64,000 nt of DNA from Frigidibacter mobilis (GTDB lineage: Bacteria; Pseudomonadota; Alphaproteobacteria; Rhodobacterales; Rhodobacteraceae): contig NZ_CP012661.1 in the NCBI RefSeq assembly GCF_001620265.1, positions 1,984,001-2,048,000 of the forward strand, in the 5' to 3' direction. A program made the position numbers and the translations under genes. This document shows positions 9,289-17,080 of the stretch, in pieces (position 1 is the first letter of the stretch; each line of letters starts with the position of its first letter). The notes under the pieces were generated by a model. The model saw nothing but the letters and a program-made list of their open reading frames with translations, did not search any database and was not told the DNA's origin.

Positions 9289-11214
9289 ATGCAGGGACGG
9301 GGACAGGCCGCGCGCATCGGCGCCGCGGCATATGGCGCGCTGGCGCCGTGGCGGGGCGCGCTGCGGCATCTGCTGCCGCTGGGGCTGATGGCGCTGTTCG
9401 TGCTGGCGCTGCGCGAAAAGGCCGCGGCACTGGACCTTGCCGCGGTGGGCGCCGCGCTGGCAGCGGTCTCGCCGCTGCAATGGCTGGCGGCCACCCTGGC
9501 CACCGCGGTCAGCTTCGCCGCGCTGGCGCAGTATGACGTGCTGATCCACCGCCAGTTGGGCTCTGCCCTGCCCGAGGCGCAGACCCGCCGCGCCGGGGCG
9601 GCAGCCATCGCGCTCAGCCAGACGCTTGGTTTCGGCATCGTCACCGGGGCGCTGGTGCGCTGGCGGATGCTGCCGGACACCAGCCTGGGCCAGGCGACGC
9701 GGATCACCGCGCTGGTGGCGCTGGCCTTCCTGGCGGGATGGGCGGTGGTGACGGCGGCGGTGGTGGCGCTGCTGCCGGTGGCGGTGCCCGGCGCGCGCGC
9801 TCTGGCGCTGCTGGTGCTGGCCGCGGCCGGCGCGCTGGCGGCGCTGGCGATCTGGCGGCCCCGGGGCAGGCTGCGGCTGCCGCCGCTGGCGCTGGCCGGG
9901 CGCATCCTGGCGCTGACGGCGCTGGATACCGCTGCCGCGGCACTGGCGCTGTGGCTGCTGCTGCCCGGCGGGGTGGAGACCGGGGCGGTGCTGCTGCCCG
10001 CCTTCCTGCTGGCGCTTGGCGCGGGGATGGTCTCGGGCACGCCGGGCGGCGTCGGCGCGTTCGAACTGGCCCTGCTGGCGCTGCTGCCCGATCAGCCGGC
10101 AGAGCCGCTGCTGGCCGCGGTGCTGGCCTGGCGCGCGGTCTATTACGCGCTGCCCGCCGCGCTTGGCCTGCTGGCAATGGCGCGGCCGGCCAGGGCGGGC
10201 ATAGCCCCGCCGCGGCCGAAGCTCCGGCGCGGCGGCCCGGTCCCCGAGGCGGCGCGCGCCGAGATCGGCCTGCTGGCGCAGGGCGAACACGGGCTGTTGC
10301 TGGCCCAGGGCGGCGCCCCCGGCTGGCTGCTGGCGGAAACCGGACAGACGGTGACGGCGCTGCTGGACCCGCTGGCCCCGGGCATGCTGGGCCGGCTGCA
10401 GGCGCAGGCGGCGCAGCGGGGGCGCATCCCCTGCCTCTATAAGATCGGCGCCCGCACCGCCCTGCAGGCCCGCGCCGCCGGCTGGACGGTGCTTCCCGTC
10501 GCCTGCGAGGCGGTGATCGACCCGCTGCGCTTCGATCTGGCCGGAGCGGCCCATGCCGGGCTGCGCCGCAAGCTGCGCCATGCCGCCCGCGCGGGGGTGA
10601 CGGTAAGCGCCGTGCCCCCCGGCGGCGCACTGCCGGTAGCGCAGATGGCGGCGCTCTCGGCAGCCTGGGTAGCGGCGCGGGGCAGCGAGCGCGGCTTCTC
10701 GATGGGGCGCTATGCGCCGGGATATGTGGCGGGGCAGCCGTGCCTGCTGGCCTGGCAGGCGGGGCGGCTGGTGGCCTTTGCCAGCTTCCATGCCGGCGCG
10801 CGGGAATGGGCGCTGGACCTGATGCGCAGCGGCGCCGGGCTGCCGGACGGCACCATGCAGGCGCTGGTCGTCGAGGCGATCGCACAGGCCGCCACCGCCG
10901 GGGTGCCGCGGCTGTCATTGGCCGCCGTGCCGCCCGATCCGGCACGGCTGCGGGGCGCCGCGGCCCGGCTCTGGCGGCTGGGGAACCGCAAGCCCTGCGG
11001 CCTTGCCCGGTTCAAGGCCGGGTTCGCGCCGCGCTGGCAGACGCTGTATATTGCGGCGCCGGGGCCGCTGCGGCTCGCCCTCGCCGCGGCCGACATCGCC
11101 GGCGCCATCCGCCGGCCGCCGCCGCTGCCGCGCAGCCCGGAATATGGATTTGCCTCGGCCCGCCCGGCATGGCAAGGATCGGCAAGCCCCAGCCCAGAAA
11201 GGTTGCCCCGATGA
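9289..11214 (+). CDS. MprF/LpiA-like phosphatidylglycerol lysyltransferase domain protein
   Basis: The 641-residue protein combines an N-terminal membrane region with a C-terminal DUF2156-type aminoacyltransferase domain. The membrane part (about residues 20-310) has hydrophobic helices such as LLPLGLMALFVLAL and a GMVSGTPGGVGAFELALLALL flippase-like segment. The soluble domain (about 335-640) includes ACEAVIDPLRFDL, RKLRHAARAGV and RGSERGFSMGRY. Known members add Lys or Ala from tRNA to phosphatidylglycerol and lower surface charge, giving resistance to cationic peptides and acid. It is shorter than full MprF proteins (about 840-880), with fewer helices. The ATG at 9289 was preferred to a GTG at 9220. 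Its stop overlaps the start of the methyltransferase gene (ATGA). Confidence 0.8.
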   Translation: MQGRGQAARIGAAAYGALAPWRGALRHLLPLGLMALFVLALREKAAALDLAAVGAALAAVSPLQWLAATLATAVSFAALAQYDVLIHRQLGSALPEAQTRRAGAAAIALSQTLGFGIVTGALVRWRMLPDTSLGQATRITALVALAFLAGWAVVTAAVVALLPVAVPGARALALLVLAAAGALAALAIWRPRGRLRLPPLALAGRILALTALDTAAAALALWLLLPGGVETGAVLLPAFLLALGAGMVSGTPGGVGAFELALLALLPDQPAEPLLAAVLAWRAVYYALPAALGLLAMARPARAGIAPPRPKLRRGGPVPEAARAEIGLLAQGEHGLLLAQGGAPGWLLAETGQTVTALLDPLAPGMLGRLQAQAAQRGRIPCLYKIGARTALQARAAGWTVLPVACEAVIDPLRFDLAGAAHAGLRRKLRHAARAGVTVSAVPPGGALPVAQMAALSAAWVAARGSERGFSMGRYAPGYVAGQPCLLAWQAGRLVAFASFHAGAREWALDLMRSGAGLPDGTMQALVVEAIAQAATAGVPRLSLAAVPPDPARLRGAAARLWRLGNRKPCGLARFKAGFAPRWQTLYIAAPGPLRLALAAADIAGAIRRPPPLPRSPEYGFASARPAWQGSASPSPERLPR

Positions 11215-12221
11215 CCGACGCGCTTTCCCGCATGCTTGCCAGCCGCGACTGGATCCTGGCCGATGGCGCGACCGGCACCAACCTGTTCAACATGGGCCTC
11301 AGCTCGGGCGAGGCGCCGGAGATGTGGAACATCGAGCGGCCCGACGCGATCCGCAGCCTCTATCGCGGCGCGGTCGAGGCCGGGTCGGACCTGTTCCTGA
11401 CCAACTCCTTTGGCGGGAATGCCAGCCGGCTGAAGCTGCACGGCGCGCAAGGCCAGGTCCATGAGCTGAACCGCATCGCCGCCGCCCTTGGCCGCGAGGT
11501 GGCCGATGCCGCCGGACGCGAGGTGATCGTGGCGGGCTCGGTGGGCCCGACCGGAGAGATCATGCAGCCGATGGGCAGCCTGACCCATGCCATCGCGGTC
11601 GAGATGTTCCACGAACAGGCCGAGGGGCTCAAGGCCGGCGGCGCCGACCTGCTCTGGGTGGAAACCATCTCGGCCCCCGAGGAATATGCCGCGGCGGCCG
11701 AGGCGGCGGCGCTGGCGGGGATGCAATGGTGCGGCACCATGAGCTTTGACACGGCGGGGCGCACGATGATGGGCGTCACCTCGGCGCAGATGGCGGCGCT
11801 GGTCGAAAAGCTGCCGAACCCGCCGCTGGCCTTCGGCGCCAATTGCGGCGTGGGCGCGTCCGACCTCTTGCGCACCGTTCTGGGCTTTGTCGCAGCGGGG
11901 ACCGAGCGGCCGATCATCGCCAAGGGCAATGCCGGGATCCCGAAATACCATGACGGCCATATCCACTATGATGGCACCCCGGCGCTGATGGGCGAATACG
12001 CCGTGCTGGCCCGCAACGCAGGCGCCCGGATCATCGGCGGCTGCTGCGGCACCATGCCGGACCACCTGCGCGCCATGCGCGCCGCGCTGGAAGCCACCCC
12101 GAAAGGCCCCCGCCCGACGCTGGACGAGATCACCGCCGCGCTTGGCGCCTTCTCGTCGGCCAATGATGGCACCGGCGAGGGAGAGGGGCCGACCCGCCGC
12201 ACGCCGCGCCGGAGGGGATAA
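11211..12221 (+). CDS. bmt: Betaine-homocysteine S-methyltransferase
   Basis: This 336-residue zinc enzyme moves a methyl group from glycine betaine to homocysteine, making methionine and dimethylglycine. The N-terminus ILADGATGTNLFNMGL and the zinc-ligand segments FGANCGVGA and RIIGGCCGTMPDH are the signature of the homocysteine methyltransferase family. The size and the SGEAPEMWNIERPDAIRSLY stretch fit the bacterial betaine-type enzymes. It overlaps the stop of the MprF-like gene by four bases, so the two are co-translated, an unusual pairing. It ends with a basic tail (TRRTPRRRG). A BCCT betaine transporter at 28.7-30.3 kb and a choline-dehydrogenase-like gene at 51.5-53.1 kb could supply its substrate. 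Confidence 0.88.
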   Translation: MTDALSRMLASRDWILADGATGTNLFNMGLSSGEAPEMWNIERPDAIRSLYRGAVEAGSDLFLTNSFGGNASRLKLHGAQGQVHELNRIAAALGREVADAAGREVIVAGSVGPTGEIMQPMGSLTHAIAVEMFHEQAEGLKAGGADLLWVETISAPEEYAAAAEAAALAGMQWCGTMSFDTAGRTMMGVTSAQMAALVEKLPNPPLAFGANCGVGASDLLRTVLGFVAAGTERPIIAKGNAGIPKYHDGHIHYDGTPALMGEYAVLARNAGARIIGGCCGTMPDHLRAMRAALEATPKGPRPTLDEITAALGAFSSANDGTGEGEGPTRRTPRRRG

Positions 12222-12323
12222 GCGGCGCTGAGCCCGGCCCTCGGACGGCGCATCCCGCTGTGATCTCCCCCTGCGGCCAATCGTTCGGGAGCGGCCCAGA
12301 CCGCCAGCACCGGCCGCACATGA

Positions 12324-12361
12324 CAAAACCACCCCGGCGCGGGACGCGGCGCCGGGGTGGT
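12324..12361 (-). terminator. Terminator of the cytochrome bd operon
   Basis: A perfect 13-bp stem (12328-12340 with 12349-12361: ACCACCCCGGCGC and its complement) around an 8-base loop is followed on the minus strand by TTTTG. It sits 47 bases after the cydX stop. In the plus direction it could also end the bmt transcript. Confidence 0.85.
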
Positions 12362-12407
12362 CTCTGGCCCGCGCCTGCTGGGGCGCGGGATCCGGGGTCG
12401 CGCGGGG

Positions 12408-12518
12408 TTACTTCCCGGCGATGATCTCCTGGTCTTCCTTCATCTCCAGCCACATCGCGTTGAGGGCGGCGAAGATTGCGGCCAGCGGCAGGCCGAGCAG
12501 CCAGGCGAAATACCACAT
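12408..12518 (-). CDS. cydX: Cytochrome bd oxidase small subunit CydX
   Basis: A 36-residue single-helix membrane protein. The N-terminus MWYFAWLLGLPLA is nearly the same as in E. coli CydX (MWYFAWILG), and the helix is followed by a charged tail (MKEDQEIIAGK). CydX binds CydA and stabilises the heme centres of cytochrome bd. It begins 23 bases after the cydB stop and is the last gene of cydDCABX; the terminator follows. It is too short for default gene callers, but position and sequence make it firm. Confidence 0.93.
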   Translation of the reverse strand: MWYFAWLLGLPLAAIFAALNAMWLEMKEDQEIIAGK

Positions 12519-12541
12519 GATATCAGTCCTTTCAGAACGGG

Positions 12542-13705
12542 TCAGTAGACGGAATGGGCGTTGTCGGTGACATCGGCCTCGGTGACCTTGCCCCACAGAA
12601 CCCTGTAGACCCAGGCGGTGTACATCAGGATCAGCGGCATGAAGATCAGCGTGCAGATCAGCATCACGAACAGCGTCAGGTGCGAGGAGGAGCTGTTCCA
12701 CACCGTCAGCGAAGAGCGCGGGTCCGACGAGGAGGGCATGATGAAGGGGAACATCGTCAGCCCGACCGAGGAGATGACGCCCAAGATCGCCATCTTCGAG
12801 AACAGCAGCGTCGAGACCTCGCGCCCGGCCCGCAGGCCCAGGAAGGTCAGCAGCCCGCCAAGGATGCCCATTGCCGGGGCGATGGCGATCCAGGGCCGGT
12901 CCGCATAGGCGGTCAGCCAGCTTGCGGTACGCTCCACCTCAAAATGCAGCGGGTTCGAGGGGCCGCCGGTGGCATAGTCGCCGACAATGCGGAAACCCTC
13001 GATCCCGAAGGCCAGCCAGAGCCCGGCCAGCGCATAGGCCGCCACCGCCGCCAGTGCCGCGGCAGAGCCGATGGCGCGGGCGCGGATCTGCACCGGGCCT
13101 TCCGCCTTCAGCGTCAGCCAGGCGGCGCCGTGCATCACCAGCATCGTCAGCGACACGAGCCCCGCCAGCAGCGAGAACGGATCCAGCAGGCCGATGAACT
13201 TCATGTACCACGCACCCTCATAGATCGTGTGCAGGTCATCGGTGAAGTGGAAGGGCACACCCTGGATCACGTTGCCGACCGCCACGCCAAAGAGCAGCGC
13301 CGGAATGGCTCCGCTGGCGAACAGCGCCCAGTCCCAGGCCGCCCGCCAGCGCGGGTCGTCGCGCTTGGAGCGGTACTTGAACGCGACGGGGCGCACGATG
13401 AAGGCCGCCAGCACCACGAACATCGCCAGGTAGAATCCCGAGAAGCTGACCGCGTAGAGTGGCGGCCAGGCGGCGAAGATCGCCCCCCCGCCCAGGATGA
13501 ACCACACCTGGTTGCCTTCCCAGACCGGGCCGACGGTGTTGATGGCGATCCGGCGCTCCACATCCGTGCGCCCGACGAAGGGCAGCAGCGCGCCGACCCC
13601 CATGTCGAAGCCGTCGGTCAGGGCAAAGCCGATCAGCAGCACCCCCAGCAGGCCCCACCAGATCACGCGCAGCAGCTCATAGCTCAGAAGATCATGCAAG
13701 ATCAT
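12542..13705 (-). CDS. cydB: Cytochrome bd ubiquinol oxidase subunit II
   Basis: CydB (387 residues from the start at 13705) is the heme-free structural subunit of the bd quinol oxidase, which reduces oxygen at high affinity and resists NO, cyanide and peroxide. Recognisable segments are GFALTDGFDMGVGALLPF (about residues 22-39), TVGPVWEGNQVWFILGGGA (about 55-73) and many hydrophobic helices. The ATG at 13705 is preferred to an upstream in-frame codon because the protein then begins directly before helix one. It starts 4 bases after the cydA stop, so the pair is tightly coupled. Confidence 0.97.
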   Translation of the reverse strand: MILHDLLSYELLRVIWWGLLGVLLIGFALTDGFDMGVGALLPFVGRTDVERRIAINTVGPVWEGNQVWFILGGGAIFAAWPPLYAVSFSGFYLAMFVVLAAFIVRPVAFKYRSKRDDPRWRAAWDWALFASGAIPALLFGVAVGNVIQGVPFHFTDDLHTIYEGAWYMKFIGLLDPFSLLAGLVSLTMLVMHGAAWLTLKAEGPVQIRARAIGSAAALAAVAAYALAGLWLAFGIEGFRIVGDYATGGPSNPLHFEVERTASWLTAYADRPWIAIAPAMGILGGLLTFLGLRAGREVSTLLFSKMAILGVISSVGLTMFPFIMPSSSDPRSSLTVWNSSSSHLTLFVMLICTLIFMPLILMYTAWVYRVLWGKVTEADVTDNAHSVY

Positions 13706-13709
13706 GATA

Positions 13710-15320
13710 TTACTCCGCCGGCATGGCGATGGCGTCGGCATTTTTCCGACCGGCCAGCCGATTTTGGTGACGTTTGACCCAGGCCTCGGTTTCCTCGACG
13801 TCCTGGAACGGGCCCTTGCGGATGTATTTCAGCATCAGGCCCATCTCGATGATGAACAGCACCGTGTAGAACAGCACGAACCCGGCCAGCGTCATCGAGA
13901 CCTCGGTGATCGACAGCGCGCTGACCGACATGGCGGTGGGCAGGATGCCGTCCACCGTCCAGGGCTGGCGGCCGAACTCGGCCACGAACCAGCCCATTTC
14001 GGCGGCGATCCAGGGCGCGGGGATCATCCACACCGCCAGGTGCAGCGACCAGCGCGGGTAGTGCATCTGCCGGAACGAGGCGCGCCAGAAGAAATAGGCC
14101 ATCGTGCCGATGAAGCCGAAGCCGAGCCCCACCATGATGCGGAAGGCCCAGAACAGCGGCCAGACCTTCGGCACGGTATCGTTCGAGGCCGCCACGATCT
14201 GCTCTTCGGTCGCGGTGCGCGGATCCTCGACATATTTGCGCAGCAGGAAGGCAAAGCCCAGGTCGGCCGAATGCTCCTCGAAGACCGCCATCACTTCCGG
14301 ATCGGCGGCGTCGCGTGCCTCGCGGATATGCATCAGCGCGTCATAGGCGATGATGCCCGAGCGGATGCGGGTCTCGGCGCTGGCGACAAGCTCGGTGATG
14401 CCCGGAATGTCGGTGGTCAGCGACCTCGTGCCGATCAGCCCCATCACGACGGGGATGTGCAGGGCATAACGGGTCTCGCGCGCCTCCTGGTCCGGCAGGC
14501 CGATCAGGGTGAAGGAGGCGGGCGCGGTTTCGGTGTGCCACATGCCCTCCATAGCGGCGAGCTTCATCTTCTGGCTGTGGGTGGCCGAATAGCCCGACTC
14601 GTCCCCCAGCAGCACCACCGAGAAGGCCGAGGCAAGACCGAAGGCCGCCGCGATGGTGATCGAGCGGCGCGACATCTCGATATGCCGGCCCCGCAGCAGG
14701 TACCAAGACGACACGCCAAGCACGAAGACCGAGGCGGTGACATAGCCGGCCGAGACGGTGTGCACGAACTTGGCCTGGGCCACCTCGTTGAACAGCACCT
14801 CGAAGAAGTTGGTCATCTCCATCCGCATCGTCAGCGGGTTGAACTCGGCCCCGACCGGGTTCTGCATCCAGCCGTTTGCGATCAGGATCCACAGCGCCGA
14901 GAAGTTGGAGCCGATGGCGACCAGCCAGGTGACGATCAGGTGCGCCTGCTTGCTCAGCTTGTCCCAGCCAAAGAAGAACAGGCCGACGAAGGTAGCCTCG
15001 AGGAAGAAGGCCATCAGCCCCTCGATGGCCAGCGGCGCGCCGAAGATGTCGCCGACATAGTGGCTGTAATAGCTCCAGTTCATGCCGAACTGGAACTCCA
15101 TCGTGATCCCGGTGGCGACCCCCAGCACGAAGTTGATGCCGAACAGCGTGCCCCAGAACTTGGTCATCTGCCGCCAGACCGGGCGATTGGTCATGACATA
15201 GACCGTCTCCATGATCGCCACGATGATCGACAGACCCAGCGTCAGCGGCACGAAGAGGAAGTGATACATGGCGGTCATGGCAAATTGCAGCCGTGACAGC
15301 TCTACGATCCCGAATTCCAT
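13710..15320 (-). CDS. cydA: Cytochrome bd ubiquinol oxidase subunit I
   Basis: CydA (536 residues) carries hemes b558, b595 and d and the quinol site. The axial His near the N-terminus (AMYHFLFVPLTLG, residue 20), the GDESGY..QKMKLAAMEG segment holding the quinol-site Lys and Glu, and the GRQPW motif are all visible. The Q-loop is of the long type, like E. coli CydA, not the short CIO type. The start codon ATG at 15320 has GGAG about 10 bases upstream. An FNR box at 15407-15420 and a palindrome at 15338-15358 lie just upstream, so cydABX probably has its own oxygen-controlled promoter within the larger cydDCABX group. Confidence 0.98.
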   Translation of the reverse strand: MEFGIVELSRLQFAMTAMYHFLFVPLTLGLSIIVAIMETVYVMTNRPVWRQMTKFWGTLFGINFVLGVATGITMEFQFGMNWSYYSHYVGDIFGAPLAIEGLMAFFLEATFVGLFFFGWDKLSKQAHLIVTWLVAIGSNFSALWILIANGWMQNPVGAEFNPLTMRMEMTNFFEVLFNEVAQAKFVHTVSAGYVTASVFVLGVSSWYLLRGRHIEMSRRSITIAAAFGLASAFSVVLLGDESGYSATHSQKMKLAAMEGMWHTETAPASFTLIGLPDQEARETRYALHIPVVMGLIGTRSLTTDIPGITELVASAETRIRSGIIAYDALMHIREARDAADPEVMAVFEEHSADLGFAFLLRKYVEDPRTATEEQIVAASNDTVPKVWPLFWAFRIMVGLGFGFIGTMAYFFWRASFRQMHYPRWSLHLAVWMIPAPWIAAEMGWFVAEFGRQPWTVDGILPTAMSVSALSITEVSMTLAGFVLFYTVLFIIEMGLMLKYIRKGPFQDVEETEAWVKRHQNRLAGRKNADAIAMPAE

Positions 15321-15337
15321 ATGTGTGGCTCCAGTTA

Positions 15338-15358
15338 TCGGGAGCGAACCGCTCCCGA
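15338..15358. promoter_or_regulatory. Perfect palindrome just upstream of cydA
   Basis: TCGGGAGCG - AAC - CGCTCCCGA: nine-base arms around three bases, 18-38 bases before the cydA start. If the AT-rich AATATA at 15361-15366 (minus strand) is the -10 box, this palindrome covers the transcription start, a typical repressor position. It could also form an RNA hairpin before the ribosome site. Confidence 0.55.
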
Positions 15359-15406
15359 AATATATTCCAATGCGGGCATGTTTGAGCCGGTTGGGTGGCG
15401 GCGGCC

Positions 15407-15420
15407 TTGATGCAGATCAA
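15407..15420 (-). promoter_or_regulatory. Perfect FNR-type box upstream of cydA
   Basis: TTGAT-gcag-ATCAA matches the FNR/Anr/FnrL consensus at all ten fixed positions. Its centre is about 93 bases from the cydA start and about 50 bases from an AATATA -10 candidate, close to class I activator spacing. Low-oxygen or NO control of cydABX is the likely meaning. Confidence 0.85.
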
Positions 15421-15442
15421 TAACTGGCATCCATGATGCTAC

Positions 15443-17080
15443 TTATCGCAGCGCCAGCACCCGGTCCGCGATGTCGATCTCTGCGTGGCGATGCGCAGCG
15501 ATCAGGATCGCGGCCTCGGGCAGCAGCCGGCGTATTCCCTGCAGGACGGCGGCCGCGGTGGCGTCATCCAGCCCCTCGGTCGGCTCGTCCAGCAGCAGCT
15601 GCTGCGGGCGGCGCAAGAGGGCGCGGGCCAGCGCCAGCCGCCGCGCCTCGCCGCCCGAAAACCCCTCTCCGCGCGGGCCGATCCGGGCCGAAAGCCCGCC
15701 CTTGGCGCGGATAACGCCCTCAAGCTGCACCGCCGCCAGCACCTGCCACAGCTGCGCATCATCGGCCTCCGTGGCAAGGCGCAGCGCCTCGGCCACCGTG
15801 CCTTCCATCAACGCGCTGCGTTGGGGCAGCAGGGTCAGCACCGCCCGCAGGCTGGCCTCGGGCCAGTCCGCGACCGCCAGCCCGCCAAGCGCGATCCGCC
15901 CCGCAGCCAGCGGATGCAGCCCTGCCACTGCCAGCAGCAGCGACGATTTGCCCGACCCGCTGGCCCCGGTAATCGCCACCGTCTCGCCCGCCGCCACCCG
16001 CAGCGACAGCCCCGACAGAATCGGTTGATCCGAGCCGGGGCGGTGCAGCGTGACATCGGCGACGCAGAGCGCGGTGCCCTCCGGCACGCCGTCGGCCACC
16101 AGCAGCGGCGGCGGGGCCAGATCGCGCGCCACCCGGCGGGCGGCATCGGCCATGCGGCCCAGATCGGCCGCGGCCCGGCGCAGCGGCATCAGCGTTTCGG
16201 CCAGTGCCAGCGCCGCGAAGAAGCCAAGCGCGGCAAAGGCCGGTTGGATCCGCCCCGCCTGCACCAGCGCCATGCCGATCCCGAGCGCCCCGGCGGCAAC
16301 AAGGCTGGCCAGCGCCGCAAGGGCGGCGCCGGTCCAACGCTCGGCGCGGTCCAGCCCGCGGCGCAGCGCCTGCCGGCGTGCCTCGGCGGCCATCGCCGCG
16401 GCGGCCTGCGCTTGCAGGCGGCCATAGACCGCAAGGTCGCGCCGGGCGCGGATCAGGTCGATCATCCGGCTGCGGAAGGCCTGCGCCGCGGTTTCCGCCC
16501 GGCGCGACAGCGGCACCGAGACCGCGGCCATCCGCCAGAAAATCACTGCCGCACCAAGCATATAGCCACCCACCACCCAGAGCGCGACGCCGGGCGCCAC
16601 CAGCAGCCACAGCGCCGCCAGCGCCAGTATCTGCGCCAGCGCCCCGGCGATCAGCGGCAGCACCAGCCGCAGCGGCACCCCGTCCAGCGCGTCGATATCG
16701 GCGGTCAGCCGGTTCAGCGCCTGCGCGCCGCGGATGCGGATCATCCTGGCATGGGGCGCGGCCAGATGCGCCACCAGCAGCCGCGCCCGCAGGGTTTCCA
16801 GCGCGCGCAGGGTGGCGTCATGGGTCAGCACCCTTTCCCCATAGCGCGCCGCCGCTCGGCCAAGCGCCAGGAAGCGCACCATCGCCGAGGGACGGAACAC
16901 GTCGAACACCGCGCCGGTGCCGGCCAGTCCCGCAGCGGCCGCTGCGGTGATGAACCAGCCCGACAGCCCCAGCAGGGCCACCCCCATCGCCAGCACCACA
17001 AGGCTCAACGCAGCCCCGCGCAGCAGGGCGGTGCGCTGGTCGTGCAGGATCATTGCAAATACGGCCCAAAGCGCGGTCAT
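15443..17080 (-). CDS. cydC: Thiol reductant ABC exporter subunit CydC
   Basis: CydC (545 residues) and CydD form a heterodimeric ABC exporter that moves cysteine and glutathione to the periplasm, which is needed to assemble cytochrome bd. The protein has a six-helix domain (about residues 1-310) and a nucleotide-binding domain with Walker A ITGASGSGKSSLLLAVAG, signature FSGGEARRLALARALL and Walker B QLLLDEPTEGLDD. Its start overlaps the cydD stop (ATGA), so the two are made together. A 122-base gap carrying the cydA promoter signals follows it. Confidence 0.94.
   Translation of the reverse strand: MTALWAVFAMILHDQRTALLRGAALSLVVLAMGVALLGLSGWFITAAAAAGLAGTGAVFDVFRPSAMVRFLALGRAAARYGERVLTHDATLRALETLRARLLVAHLAAPHARMIRIRGAQALNRLTADIDALDGVPLRLVLPLIAGALAQILALAALWLLVAPGVALWVVGGYMLGAAVIFWRMAAVSVPLSRRAETAAQAFRSRMIDLIRARRDLAVYGRLQAQAAAAMAAEARRQALRRGLDRAERWTGAALAALASLVAAGALGIGMALVQAGRIQPAFAALGFFAALALAETLMPLRRAAADLGRMADAARRVARDLAPPPLLVADGVPEGTALCVADVTLHRPGSDQPILSGLSLRVAAGETVAITGASGSGKSSLLLAVAGLHPLAAGRIALGGLAVADWPEASLRAVLTLLPQRSALMEGTVAEALRLATEADDAQLWQVLAAVQLEGVIRAKGGLSARIGPRGEGFSGGEARRLALARALLRRPQQLLLDEPTEGLDDATAAAVLQGIRRLLPEAAILIAAHRHAEIDIADRVLALR

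Noticed and set aside
9268..10791. Long minus-strand frames opposite the MprF-like gene
   Set aside because: Low-complexity Arg/Gln/Pro-rich translation typical of GC-rich antisense frames; the plus-strand protein has clear domains.
11150..11214. A methionine- or SAM-responsive riboswitch before betaine-homocysteine methyltransferase
   Set aside because: The gene start overlaps the preceding stop codon, leaving no untranslated leader for a riboswitch.
12554..15296. Long plus-strand frames opposite cydB and cydA
   Set aside because: Antisense shadows of two well-recognised genes; no ribosome sites or family motifs.
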